A DNA stretch of 14,113 nucleotides. Origin: Chloroflexota bacterium (GTDB lineage Bacteria > Chloroflexota > Anaerolineae > B4-G1 > SLSP01). The stretch lies in contig JAKJAE010000032.1 in the NCBI GenBank assembly GCA_022707665.1, positions 329 through 14,441 of the forward strand, written 5' to 3'. Under the pieces are notes generated by a model, which was not told where the DNA came from, made no database searches, and was given only the letters and a program-made list of their open reading frames with translations. This document shows, one piece after another, positions 1 through 6,651 of this stretch (position 1 is the stretch's first letter; each line of letters begins with the position of its first letter). Position numbers and translations under genes: made by a program.

Positions 1-528
1 CGGCGCATCGGGGAGGCGCCGCCTGCCTGTCCTCGCTGTGGCAATCAGCAGGTGGAGAAGCTCATCGCGGCTGCGCACGTCGTGCAGGGAGAGGCGCATC
101 ACCGCAGTGTGCTGAAGGAGGATGCTGCGGCTGTGGACCGCGAGGATCCGCAGGCGATGGCCGAGTTCCTGAAATCGTCGGGCCGTCTCGAGGATACTTC
201 GGGACTCTACGGGAGCCGGGCTTACCACGAGTTGATCGAGCGGCGCATCGATGGGGCCACCGACGCCGACCTGGTCGATCTTGTGGATGACCTTTCCCGG
301 GCGGCTGAAGGGGCGGAGGCAACGGACCTGGCAGCAGCCGTGGTGCTGTCGAAGCAAGTGGACAATCGCATCGGCGCCGTGGGCCCACCTGCAGATCACG
401 ACGCGACCGGGGGCCATGCGCAGTTGGACTCTGGAGCAGCCCCGGAGGTCGACGCGGCAGGTGGCACGTCGTCAGATCAGCCGCGTGCTCACTCCCGGCG
501 GTCGTCGCGGCATCTTGGTTGGGGATGA
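1..528 (+). CDS. FmdB-type zinc-ribbon protein, 3' part only
   Basis: The reading frame is open from the first base, so the start lies outside the window; 175 residues remain. The visible N-terminus holds CPRC (C10 and C13 of the fragment) followed by a VEKLI stretch. This fits the second half of the N-terminal zinc ribbon of FmdB-family putative regulatory proteins; the first CxxC pair would lie upstream. A helical, acidic region follows, with GRLEDTSGLYGSRAYHELIERR and a DLVDDL repeat-like run (about residues 60-110). The last ~60 residues are Gly/Ala/Asp/Ser-rich and probably disordered. Most FmdB proteins are about 60-110 residues, so the tail is long. The biochemical role of the family is poorly defined, and calling it a regulator rests on family name only. 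The next gene starts 48 bases downstream in the same direction. Confidence 0.7.
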   Translation, partial: RRIGEAPPACPRCGNQQVEKLIAAAHVVQGEAHHRSVLKEDAAAVDREDPQAMAEFLKSSGRLEDTSGLYGSRAYHELIERRIDGATDADLVDLVDDLSRAAEGAEATDLAAAVVLSKQVDNRIGAVGPPADHDATGGHAQLDSGAAPEVDAAGGTSSDQPRAHSRRSSRHLGWG

Positions 529-534
529 TTGATT

Positions 535-552
535 GCCGGCAGCGGATCCGGC
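535..552 (+). terminator. Short hairpin after the zinc-ribbon gene
   Basis: A 5-bp GC stem (GCCGG 535-539 with CCGGC 548-552) closes an 8-base loop and is followed by a loosely T-rich GTTTGTTAGGTT. It lies just after the stop codon. The stem is short, so it may be only a weak terminator or chance. Confidence 0.25.
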
Positions 553-576
553 GTTTGTTAGGTTGATGGAGGTCTG

Positions 577-1980
577 ATGGGTAATCCGTTTTTGCAGCAT
601 GTTCGGGACTTCTTTGCGAGGATCTCGGGGCGCTCGCTGGCTGTGGCAGGCATCGTGTGGATCGTTCTAATGGGCCTGGGTCTGGCGTGCGCTTTCGGCG
701 CGATCAATCTCCCGGGACGGCGCGGCGAATCTGCGGAAACCGCGTCCACAGCGATGCCCACGTCGGCGAACCCCTTTGCTCCGGGCGGCGCTCAGGACCC
801 CGGTTCGACCGAGCCTGTTGCTACACCGACGCAGGCGGGGCAGATCGTGTTGCCCACCCCGACATCCCAGGTTGCGAACACGGGCGACTTTCCGGTTCTC
901 CCGTGGGGCGACTTTGGCTACGGGATCGCCGCCCATGGCATCGGGATGCCCGATTACACGATGGACCAGATAAAGAGTCAGTTGGGACTGTCGTGGGTCA
1001 AGCAACAGGTGCGTTGGGACCACTTCTCCGCCAGCCCTGGTCAGATGGACTGGAGCGGCTACGATGCGATGGTCCTGTTCGCTAACGAGCGTGGCCTCAA
1101 GGTGATGATGAGCGTCGTGGGATCGCCGGCATGGTCGCGTACGTACTTCGATACCAATCCTGAGGCCGCCCCGCCAGATGACCTGTCGCTGTATGTCAGC
1201 TTCGTGGGCGAGCTGGTCGACCGGTACAAGGGCAAGATCCACGCTATCGAAGTGTGGAATGAACAGAACCTTGACCGCGAGTGGGATACCGAAGAAGGTG
1301 TGAAGGCTGAGCGCTACGTCGAGATGCTGCGCCTTACCTACCAGGCGATCAAAAGCCGCGACCCAAGTATCCTTGTGATCAGTGGTGCCCTTTCCCCGAC
1401 TGGTGTCGTGGCGACCGATCCGCAGAACCCCGAGCGGTACACGGTGGTAGATGATTTCGCCTACTTCCAGCAGATGATCGATGCCGGATTCCTCAACTAT
1501 GCCGACTGCGTCGGCGCGCACCACAATGGCTATAACGTACCGCCAGATGTCGCTTGGGATGAGGGGTTCGACGACCCGACCGCGACCTACCGTGGCCCCT
1601 TTGACTCGCCGCACCACTCTTGGTCATTCAAGAGCACGCTATGGGGCTATCACGAGATGATCAAGGCGGCCCAGCGGGACACGCCGCTCTGCGTGACCGA
1701 GTTCGGTTGGGCAAGCTCGGAGGGCTATGACGGGACACCACCAGGCTTCGAGTTCGCGCTTGACAATACGCTTGAGGAGCAGGCCCAGTGGGATGTCGAG
1801 GCGTTCCAGCTGATGCGCAAATGGGGCATCGTCCACCTGGCTTTCCTCTGGAACCTCGACTATTCCTACAAGGGTGGCATCGGGGCCCTGGATCCGAATA
1901 CACCTTACAGCATTCTCGACCTAAAAGGGGCTGCTCGCCCGGCCTATGGCGCACTTGGCGAGATGCCGAAGGTCCCCTGA
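577..1980 (+). CDS. Membrane-anchored clan GH-A glycoside hydrolase (first of a tandem pair)
   Basis: 467 residues. The start is ATG 577, with GGAGG at 568-572 only four bases before it. A basic N-terminus precedes one hydrophobic segment (about residues 21-43), which should act as a signal anchor. A Pro/Thr/Ala-rich linker (about 50-108) leads to a TIM-barrel-like catalytic domain (about 110-460). Seen directly: VWNEQNL with E229 as the expected acid/base and VTEFGW with E375 as the expected nucleophile. These are the usual beta-4 and beta-7 glutamates of retaining clan GH-A enzymes. WVKQQVRW near the domain start and ARPAYGAL near the end also suit the fold. It should cut or bind glycans outside the cell, but the substrate and exact GH family (GH39- or GH5-like) cannot be told by eye. 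The usual Pro after the acid/base Glu is replaced by Gln230. Its downstream neighbour is a clear paralogue. Confidence 0.8.
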   Translation: MGNPFLQHVRDFFARISGRSLAVAGIVWIVLMGLGLACAFGAINLPGRRGESAETASTAMPTSANPFAPGGAQDPGSTEPVATPTQAGQIVLPTPTSQVANTGDFPVLPWGDFGYGIAAHGIGMPDYTMDQIKSQLGLSWVKQQVRWDHFSASPGQMDWSGYDAMVLFANERGLKVMMSVVGSPAWSRTYFDTNPEAAPPDDLSLYVSFVGELVDRYKGKIHAIEVWNEQNLDREWDTEEGVKAERYVEMLRLTYQAIKSRDPSILVISGALSPTGVVATDPQNPERYTVVDDFAYFQQMIDAGFLNYADCVGAHHNGYNVPPDVAWDEGFDDPTATYRGPFDSPHHSWSFKSTLWGYHEMIKAAQRDTPLCVTEFGWASSEGYDGTPPGFEFALDNTLEEQAQWDVEAFQLMRKWGIVHLAFLWNLDYSYKGGIGALDPNTPYSILDLKGAARPAYGALGEMPKVP

Positions 1981-2037
1981 TCCGGCTGTGATCTGAGACC
2001 CGAGTTGGGCGCCTCGCTACACCACCATAGCCCCGGG

Positions 2038-2075
2038 GATAAGGGAAGGCCGAGGCAACTCCGCCTCCCCTTATC
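2038..2075 (+). repeat. Inverted repeat between the two glycoside hydrolase genes
   Basis: The arms GATAAGGGAAGGC (2038-2050) and GCCTCCCCTTATC (2063-2075) pair over 13 bp with one mismatch around a 12-base loop. A competing inner pair, GAGGC/GCCTC (2052-2056 and 2063-2067), is also possible. No T-tract follows, so a classical intrinsic terminator is not obvious. The structure ends seven bases before the favoured ATG of the next gene, the place where a ribosome binding site would normally be. It could terminate, process or modulate translation of the downstream gene. Confidence 0.55.
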
Positions 2076-2082
2076 TGATCAG

Positions 2083-3327
2083 ATGCGACGCCACACGATG
2101 ATGTCCGCCGAAAGATCTCGCAGATCCCTGGTGCTCCCTGCGATCGCCACCTTCGCTCTGCTGGTGCTTCTGGGAGGCTCCTGGGGCTGCCTCCCTGGAG
2201 GGCTCAGGCCCAATTTGACGCCGACGCCCGGACCGACGCCTTGGCCGGTTCCGGCGCGCGTTGACTCTCCTGCCTATGGGGTCAACGTCCACCTGTGGTG
2301 GGATGAGTGGGCCGCGCTGCGGCGTGATTGGCCACTGGTTCAGGATGCCGGCTTTGCATGGGTCAAGCAGCGCATTGCCTGGTTGGATGTGGAGGGCGCC
2401 GGCCCCGGGCGCTATGAATGGCGGGCTGCCGATCTGATCGTCGATCAGGCGGAGCAGCGCGGCATCAACCTCGTCCTGCGCATCGATCATCCTCCCCTCT
2501 GGGCGATCCCGGGCGACCCGGAAGAGGACTCTGCCCCGATGCCTGTCTCCCTGGACGCTCTCAGTGGTTTCTGTACCGTGCTGGCGACGCGCTATAAGGG
2601 CCGGGTCGCGGGCTACCAGATCTGGAACGAACCCAACCTTGCACGCGAGTGGGGTGGTCACGTCCCCGACCCGGCAGGGTATGTGGCCCTGCTCAGAACC
2701 TGCTACGTCGCGATCAAGCATGTCGATCCCGAAGCGCTGGTCATCACGGCGGGGCTTGCTCCGACCGGGTCTGCGCCGCCCGAGGCGATCCCCGATCTGG
2801 ATTACCTCACGCGGATGTACGAGGCCGGCGCTGCGTCCTACTACGACCTTCTAGGACTCAACGCTCCTGGCTACAAAGCGCCTCCCGAGATCTCGCCACA
2901 GGAGGTCGCGGATCCCGCCAACTCCTATGGAGGGCATTCGTTTTTTTGTTTCCGGCATGTCGAGGAGATGCGTGGCGTGATGGAGCGCTATGGCGATAGC
3001 CACAAACAAGTCGCGGTCCTCGAGTTCGGCTGGCACACGGCCAACAGTCCTGATCATCCGGACTACGCCTGGTTTGCGGTGACCCCTGAGGAGCAGGCCG
3101 ATTACCTCGTGCGTGCATTTGCTTACGCTCAGAAGAACTGGTCGCCATGGATTGGCCCGATGTTTGTCTGGAATATGCCCGACCCCAAATGGACACCGGA
3201 GAACGAGGAGTTCTGGTGGGCTATCGCCGATCCATTCTGGTGGGGTCGTGATGTCGACATCGGCGCGTGGGAAGGGGCCGCGCCACGCCCCGCGTATGAT
3301 GCGCTCAAGGAGATGATGAAGCCCTAG
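2083..3327 (+). CDS. Anchored clan GH-A glycoside hydrolase, GH39-like (second of a tandem pair)
   Basis: 414 residues from ATG 2083. In-frame alternatives are a TTG at 2005 and ATGs at 2098 and 2101; none has a convincing Shine-Dalgarno sequence. I prefer 2083-2101 because they give a normal signal: basic residues, a hydrophobic run at about 16-32, then Cys36. The motif before Cys36 (GSWGC) is not a canonical lipobox, so lipidation is uncertain. A short Thr-Pro linker (about 46-56) follows. The catalytic domain holds IWNEPNL with E183 (expected acid/base) and VLEFGW with E314 (expected nucleophile), then a Trp-rich C-terminal part. WVKQ, WNE-NL-REW, the PTG after beta-5, EFGW and a final RPAY.AL.EM are shared with the upstream gene, so the two arose by duplication. 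Glycan hydrolysis at the cell surface is inferred; the substrate is unknown. Confidence 0.78.
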   Translation: MRRHTMMSAERSRRSLVLPAIATFALLVLLGGSWGCLPGGLRPNLTPTPGPTPWPVPARVDSPAYGVNVHLWWDEWAALRRDWPLVQDAGFAWVKQRIAWLDVEGAGPGRYEWRAADLIVDQAEQRGINLVLRIDHPPLWAIPGDPEEDSAPMPVSLDALSGFCTVLATRYKGRVAGYQIWNEPNLAREWGGHVPDPAGYVALLRTCYVAIKHVDPEALVITAGLAPTGSAPPEAIPDLDYLTRMYEAGAASYYDLLGLNAPGYKAPPEISPQEVADPANSYGGHSFFCFRHVEEMRGVMERYGDSHKQVAVLEFGWHTANSPDHPDYAWFAVTPEEQADYLVRAFAYAQKNWSPWIGPMFVWNMPDPKWTPENEEFWWAIADPFWWGRDVDIGAWEGAAPRPAYDALKEMMKP

Positions 3328-3343
3328 AAAGCGTCACGGCTTC

Positions 3344-3371
3344 TTGCTCAAGGGGTGATCGGCGGTATAAT
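3344..3371 (+). promoter_or_regulatory. Promoter of the tRNA-Leu gene
   Basis: A perfect TATAAT (3366-3371) sits 11 bases before the mature tRNA 5' end, with a weak -35 (TTGCTC, 3344-3349) 16 bp upstream. The predicted start of transcription is near 3378. Because no other good promoter is seen before nuoB, this may also feed the nuo genes. Confidence 0.6.
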
Positions 3372-3382
3372 CGCTTGGGTAG

Positions 3383-3464
3383 GGGGAAGTGTCGGAATAG
3401 GCAGACGAGCATGACTTAGGATCATGTGCCGCGAGGCGTGCGGGTTCAAGTCCCGCCTTCCCCA
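3383..3464 (+). tRNA. tRNA-Leu (anticodon UAG)
   Basis: All arms can be folded by hand. The acceptor GGGGAAG (3383-3389) pairs with CTTCCCC (3457-3463), followed by discriminator A3464. The D-stem is TCG/CGA around GAATAGGCAGA. The anticodon stem CATGA/TCATG closes loop CTTAGGA, with anticodon TAG at 3417-3419. A long variable arm typical of class II tRNAs follows, then a T-arm with GGTTCAAGTCC. Identity is leucine, reading CUN codons. The 3' CCA is not encoded, so it must be added by a CCA-adding enzyme. Confidence 0.96.
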
Positions 3465-3469
3465 ACGGA

Positions 3470-3491
3470 GGGGCGAGAGCAGTCTCGCCCC
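3470..3491 (+). terminator. Hairpin between tRNA-Leu and nuoB
   Basis: A perfect 9-bp stem, GGGGCGAGA (3470-3478) with TCTCGCCCC (3483-3491), closes a GCAG loop. It is followed by TTGCCATTTT, a weak T-rich tail. It lies six bases beyond the tRNA and is likely a terminator or 3'-processing stop for the tRNA transcript. Leakage through it would carry transcription into nuoB. Confidence 0.6.
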
Positions 3492-3526
3492 TTGCCATTT
3501 TGAGAGTGTTTTTGGGAGGTCGTTCT

Positions 3527-4156
3527 GTGTCGCGACAATCTCGAACGGACGCGGTAAGTTGGTTGCCCGAGGTTCCCCCTGAACTTCAGTCCTCGGTGAA
3601 ACTCACGACGCTCGATCAGGTCTACGCATGGGCTCGCAAGCGGTCGCTGTGGCCAATGCTCTTCGGGCTTGCCTGTTGTGCTTTTGAGATGATCTCAACT
3701 GCGGCATCGCGCTACGATACCGCACGATTTGGCATGGAGATCATGCGCGCCAGTCCTCGCCAGGCCGACCTTCTGATCATCAACGGCACAGTCACGAAGA
3801 AGATGGCCCCCCTGCTTGTGCGCCTTTACAATCAGATGGCCGAACCGAAGTATGTGATCGCCATGGGAGCGTGTGCGATCTCCGGCGGTCCGTTCAAGGA
3901 AGGCTATAACGTCGTCTCGGGTGTCGACCGTCTGATTCCGGTGGATGTGTACATTCCCGGATGTCCGCCGCGGCCCGAGGCGCTGCTGCATGGCATTCTT
4001 ACGCTCCACGCCCGCTTTGACCACGAATCGATCCGCGACATCAGGGCGTTCCAGGAGGGGCAGGACAAGGGAATCCCCGAACCCACGTTGGGTCCGGATC
4101 TTGTCAATTGGCGTGATCTAGAAGACCTCGCTGGACCTCGCAAGGAGAATGGCTAG
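3527..4156 (+). CDS. nuoB: NADH-quinone oxidoreductase subunit B
   Basis: 209 residues from GTG 3527, chosen because GGGAGG (3514-3519) sits seven bases upstream; the longer TTG start at 3500 would overlap the tail of the preceding hairpin. NuoB carries iron-sulfur cluster N2, the last electron carrier before quinone, in the peripheral arm of complex I at the membrane surface. The four N2 ligands are visible: the tandem pair C50-C51 in [10 protein letters not shown]116 in MGACAISGG and C146 in [10 protein letters not shown]. The conserved GTVTKKMAP stretch is also present. Length suits the family. The coding strand continues into nuoCD with only two bases between stop and ATG, so the genes are co-transcribed and probably translationally coupled. 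nuoA, which normally precedes nuoB, is not here; a tRNA gene takes its place. Confidence 0.95.
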   Translation: MSRQSRTDAVSWLPEVPPELQSSVKLTTLDQVYAWARKRSLWPMLFGLACCAFEMISTAASRYDTARFGMEIMRASPRQADLLIINGTVTKKMAPLLVRLYNQMAEPKYVIAMGACAISGGPFKEGYNVVSGVDRLIPVDVYIPGCPPRPEALLHGILTLHARFDHESIRDIRAFQEGQDKGIPEPTLGPDLVNWRDLEDLAGPRKENG

Positions 4157-4158
4157 CG

Positions 4159-6030
4159 ATGGTTGAGATGATCAACGATATGCCGGCGGAGGTCTGGCGA
4201 GAACTCGACGCACACTTCCCCGGGGTGCTCCATCCGGCCCAGCCGCCGGAGCGGGGTGATGCGGCGTCCTATCCGCAGGGCGGCGAGCATCGGATGACAC
4301 ATTCGGTGTCGCGCTCTGTGCTACAGAACCGCCCGCGCTATGAAGGAGTGCTGGTTCACGCCCGGCACCTGCTCCCCGTCTTGCGCTTTCTGCGCGATAC
4401 GTTGGGCTATGTGATGCTCTCCAGCCTCACTGCGGCGGACTATCCTGAGGCCATTGGTCAGCTTGCGCCTCACATCGACGTGGTCTACCACCTGTTCAGG
4501 CTTGAGGGAGGTGGATACGTCGTCCTGCACGTCCATACGTCTCGCGATGGTGCGGTGCTCCCCTCGGTAACACCCGAGTTCCCCTCGGCCAACCTGCAGG
4601 AACGTGAGGTCTATGACATGTTCGGCGTGCAGTTCGAGGGTCACCCGGACCTGCGCCGGCTCCTGATGTGGGAAGGGTTTGATGGCTACCCTCTGCGCAA
4701 GGACTGGCGGGAAGCCTATTACGAGGAGGAACATAAGCCTTTTCGCAGCCGCTTCCCCGACGGTGGGAACCCTCTGTATGCTGAGGAGCGCACGCCTTAC
4801 CACGCGAACATCCGCTACAGCCAGGAGTTCGCGGACAGTCCTGTGCAAAAAGAGGAGGACTTCAGCGAGGCAGATGCCTTGCTCTACGCGCGCATGCTGT
4901 CGGCGGATCGGGATTCTGACAAGCCGCTGAAGACCGAGGAGATGATCCTGAATATGGGCCCGCAACACCCCAGCACGCACGGTGTATTCCGGATGGCTGT
5001 GCGGCTGGATGGAGAGACGGTGCAGCATCTCGAGCCGGTTTTTGGCTACCTCCATCGGTGCCACGAGAAGATCGGCGAGCGCAACACGTGGCTCCAGAAT
5101 ATCCCCTATACGGATCGCCTGGACTATATCAACGGGATGACCAACAACCTTGCCTACTGCCTGGCGATGGAGAAACTGCTAGGGTGGGAGGTGCCTGAGC
5201 GCGCCGAGGTCATCCGCATCATCATGGCCGAGTTCTCGAGGGTCGTGAACCACGTGCTCGCGGCGGGGTTCTTCAGCAACGAGATCGGGATGTACTTCAC
5301 TGGCTCACTGTATGCGCTGGAGGAGCGTGAGTTGGTGCTCGACCTCTTTGAGGCTGCGGCAGGTGGGCGGATGATGTTCAACTATATGCGTCCGGGCGGG
5401 GTTGCTCGCGACCTGCCTCCCGGATGGATCGACCGGGCGAAGGCGCTGGTCCACGAGCGCCTGCCCAAAAAGGTCAAACAGATGCAGTCGTTCCTGCTGG
5501 ATAACGAGATCGTACGGGCACGGAGTGTCGACGTGGGTGTGCTTTCGGCGCATGAGGCCGTCGCCAGCGGTGTGAGTGGGCCGGTATTGCGCGCGTGCGG
5601 GGTGCCTTATGATGTTCGGCGCGCGGAACCCTACGGCATCTATGATCGTTTCGACTTCGACGTCGTCACGCGTGAGCACGGTGATGCCTTTGACCGTGTC
5701 GCGCTGCGCTTCGATGAGGTGTGGGAGAGCCTGAGGATTCTCGGTCAGGCCCTGGATGCTGTTCCAGAAGGCCCGATCCAGTCTCATCGACTCTCTCCCA
5801 AGATGCTCATCCCGCCCGGTGAGACCTATGCGCGCATCGAGGCGCCCAAGGGAGAGCTGGGGTTCTATCTTGTGTCCGATGGCGGTGCCAACCCCTATCG
5901 TTATCACATCCGTGCAACCTCCTTGCTCAACCTGACCCCGCTTAGCGCCCTGACGCGTGGTGTCAAGATCGCGGATGTCGTCTCCATCTTGGGCAGTATC
6001 GATCTGACGATGGGGGAGGTTGACCGCTAA
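4159..6030 (+). CDS. nuoCD: Fused NADH-quinone oxidoreductase subunits C and D
   Basis: 623 residues. ATG 4159 has AGGAGA (4143-4148) ten bases before it. Residues about 50-185 are the 30-kDa NuoC domain, with EREVYDMFGV and LRRLLMWEGFDGYPLRKD (149-181). A linker of about 70 residues (185-255) joins it to the 49-kDa NuoD domain (about 258-623), which shows MGPQHPSTHG (266-275), FGYLHRCHEKIGE and IPYTDRLDYINGMTNN, and ends in MGEVDR. NuoD and NuoB form the quinone-reduction site; by analogy with other complex I structures, the His of GPQHPSTHG and the Tyr of PYTDR line it. NuoC/NuoD fusions are known, for example in Escherichia coli, so this is one gene and not a sequencing join. It has lost the nickel-binding cysteines of the related hydrogenases, as expected for complex I. 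Confidence 0.95.
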   Translation: MVEMINDMPAEVWRELDAHFPGVLHPAQPPERGDAASYPQGGEHRMTHSVSRSVLQNRPRYEGVLVHARHLLPVLRFLRDTLGYVMLSSLTAADYPEAIGQLAPHIDVVYHLFRLEGGGYVVLHVHTSRDGAVLPSVTPEFPSANLQEREVYDMFGVQFEGHPDLRRLLMWEGFDGYPLRKDWREAYYEEEHKPFRSRFPDGGNPLYAEERTPYHANIRYSQEFADSPVQKEEDFSEADALLYARMLSADRDSDKPLKTEEMILNMGPQHPSTHGVFRMAVRLDGETVQHLEPVFGYLHRCHEKIGERNTWLQNIPYTDRLDYINGMTNNLAYCLAMEKLLGWEVPERAEVIRIIMAEFSRVVNHVLAAGFFSNEIGMYFTGSLYALEERELVLDLFEAAAGGRMMFNYMRPGGVARDLPPGWIDRAKALVHERLPKKVKQMQSFLLDNEIVRARSVDVGVLSAHEAVASGVSGPVLRACGVPYDVRRAEPYGIYDRFDFDVVTREHGDAFDRVALRFDEVWESLRILGQALDAVPEGPIQSHRLSPKMLIPPGETYARIEAPKGELGFYLVSDGGANPYRYHIRATSLLNLTPLSALTRGVKIADVVSILGSIDLTMGEVDR

Positions 6031-6599
6031 TGTACGGCTGGGGCATCATCAAGACGCTGGGAATGACCCTGTACCACTTCCTCATGACCTATGTCGAGGA
6101 TTTCCGGGCGTGGATAGGTGGTATCAGGAAGCGTACCGCCACGAGCGGGCAGGAGGAGCCTTCCAGCGGCATCTTCACGATCCAGTACCCCAATGAACGT
6201 CGTGATCTGCCCGAGAACTACCGTAATCTCCCCTTCTTTGTCATTGATGCAAAGACGTCCCAGCTTCGCTGCACTGCGTGCGGCATCTGCGCCCAGATCT
6301 GCCCGGTACAGTGCATCTGGATCGAGCGTGCCAAGGAACCTGAGACCGGTCGCCCACGCCGCTACCCTGTCACCTATTACCTCGACATTAGCCTGTGTAT
6401 GTCGTGTGGGTTCTGTGCTGAGTTCTGCCCTTTTGATGCCATCAAGATGGATCACGATTTCGAGATCGCGGCCTATCGGCGCCCTGGCTTTGTGAGTGCT
6501 AAGGATCTGGCTAAGCCAGAGTCTTACGATGCCAAGATTCACCCCTCTGATTACGTCTCGAAGGCGCAGTCCCAACCTGAGGGTCAGACAGGTGAGTGA
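6030..6599 (+). CDS. nuoI: NADH-quinone oxidoreductase subunit I (2x[4Fe-4S] ferredoxin-like)
   Basis: 189 residues. Its ATG overlaps the nuoCD stop by one base (TAATG), with GGGGGAGG (6012-6019) ten bases upstream, so translation is coupled. NuoI passes electrons along clusters N6a and N6b towards N2. Both cluster motifs are intact: C81-C84-C87-C91 followed by P92, and C123-C126-C129-C133 followed by P134. An extra cysteine, C95, lies just after the first motif. An amphipathic or hydrophobic N-terminal helix (about 1-22) probably lies on the membrane, as in other NuoI proteins. The 15 or so residues between the clusters and a C-terminal extension of about 50 residues fit the family. nuoH, usually between nuoD and nuoI, is missing. 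A hairpin follows within ten bases, ending the operon. Confidence 0.93.
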   Translation: MYGWGIIKTLGMTLYHFLMTYVEDFRAWIGGIRKRTATSGQEEPSSGIFTIQYPNERRDLPENYRNLPFFVIDAKTSQLRCTACGICAQICPVQCIWIERAKEPETGRPRRYPVTYYLDISLCMSCGFCAEFCPFDAIKMDHDFEIAAYRRPGFVSAKDLAKPESYDAKIHPSDYVSKAQSQPEGQTGE

Positions 6600-6604
6600 G
6601 AAAC

Positions 6605-6634
6605 ACAGGGGCGAAGCCCAAGCCTCGCCCCTGT
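6605..6634. terminator. Bidirectional terminator between convergent nuoI and epimerase genes
   Basis: A perfect 10-bp stem, ACAGGGGCGA (6605-6614) with TCGCCCCTGT (6625-6634), closes a 10-base loop in the 52-base gap between two converging genes. The tail is weakly T-rich on the minus strand (GTTTCT) and poor on the plus strand. Placement supports a shared terminator. Confidence 0.7.
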
Positions 6635-6651
6635 TGCTGAAGATCGAGACG

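Noticed and set aside
667..1617. Long open frame (316 codons) on the minus strand inside the first glycoside hydrolase gene
   Set aside because: It is antisense to a gene with clear catalytic motifs, has no domain features of its own, and arises from GC-rich codon use.
2941..2947. T7 homopolymer in the second hydrolase as a possible frameshift
   Set aside because: The frame continues correctly into the EFGW catalytic motif and the paralogue aligns through this region, so the gene is intact.
3500..3526. Longer NuoB starting at TTG 3500
   Set aside because: It begins in the tail of the tRNA terminator hairpin, lacks a ribosome binding site, and the GTG at 3527 has GGGAGG at good spacing.
4321..5064. 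247-codon minus-strand open frame within nuoCD
   Set aside because: It is the reverse shadow of conserved NuoC/NuoD sequence with no recognisable domain.
4159..6030. NuoD domain as a group 4 NiFe-hydrogenase large subunit
   Set aside because: The nickel-binding CxxC motifs are absent and the GPQHPSTHG and MGEVDR signatures are those of complex I.
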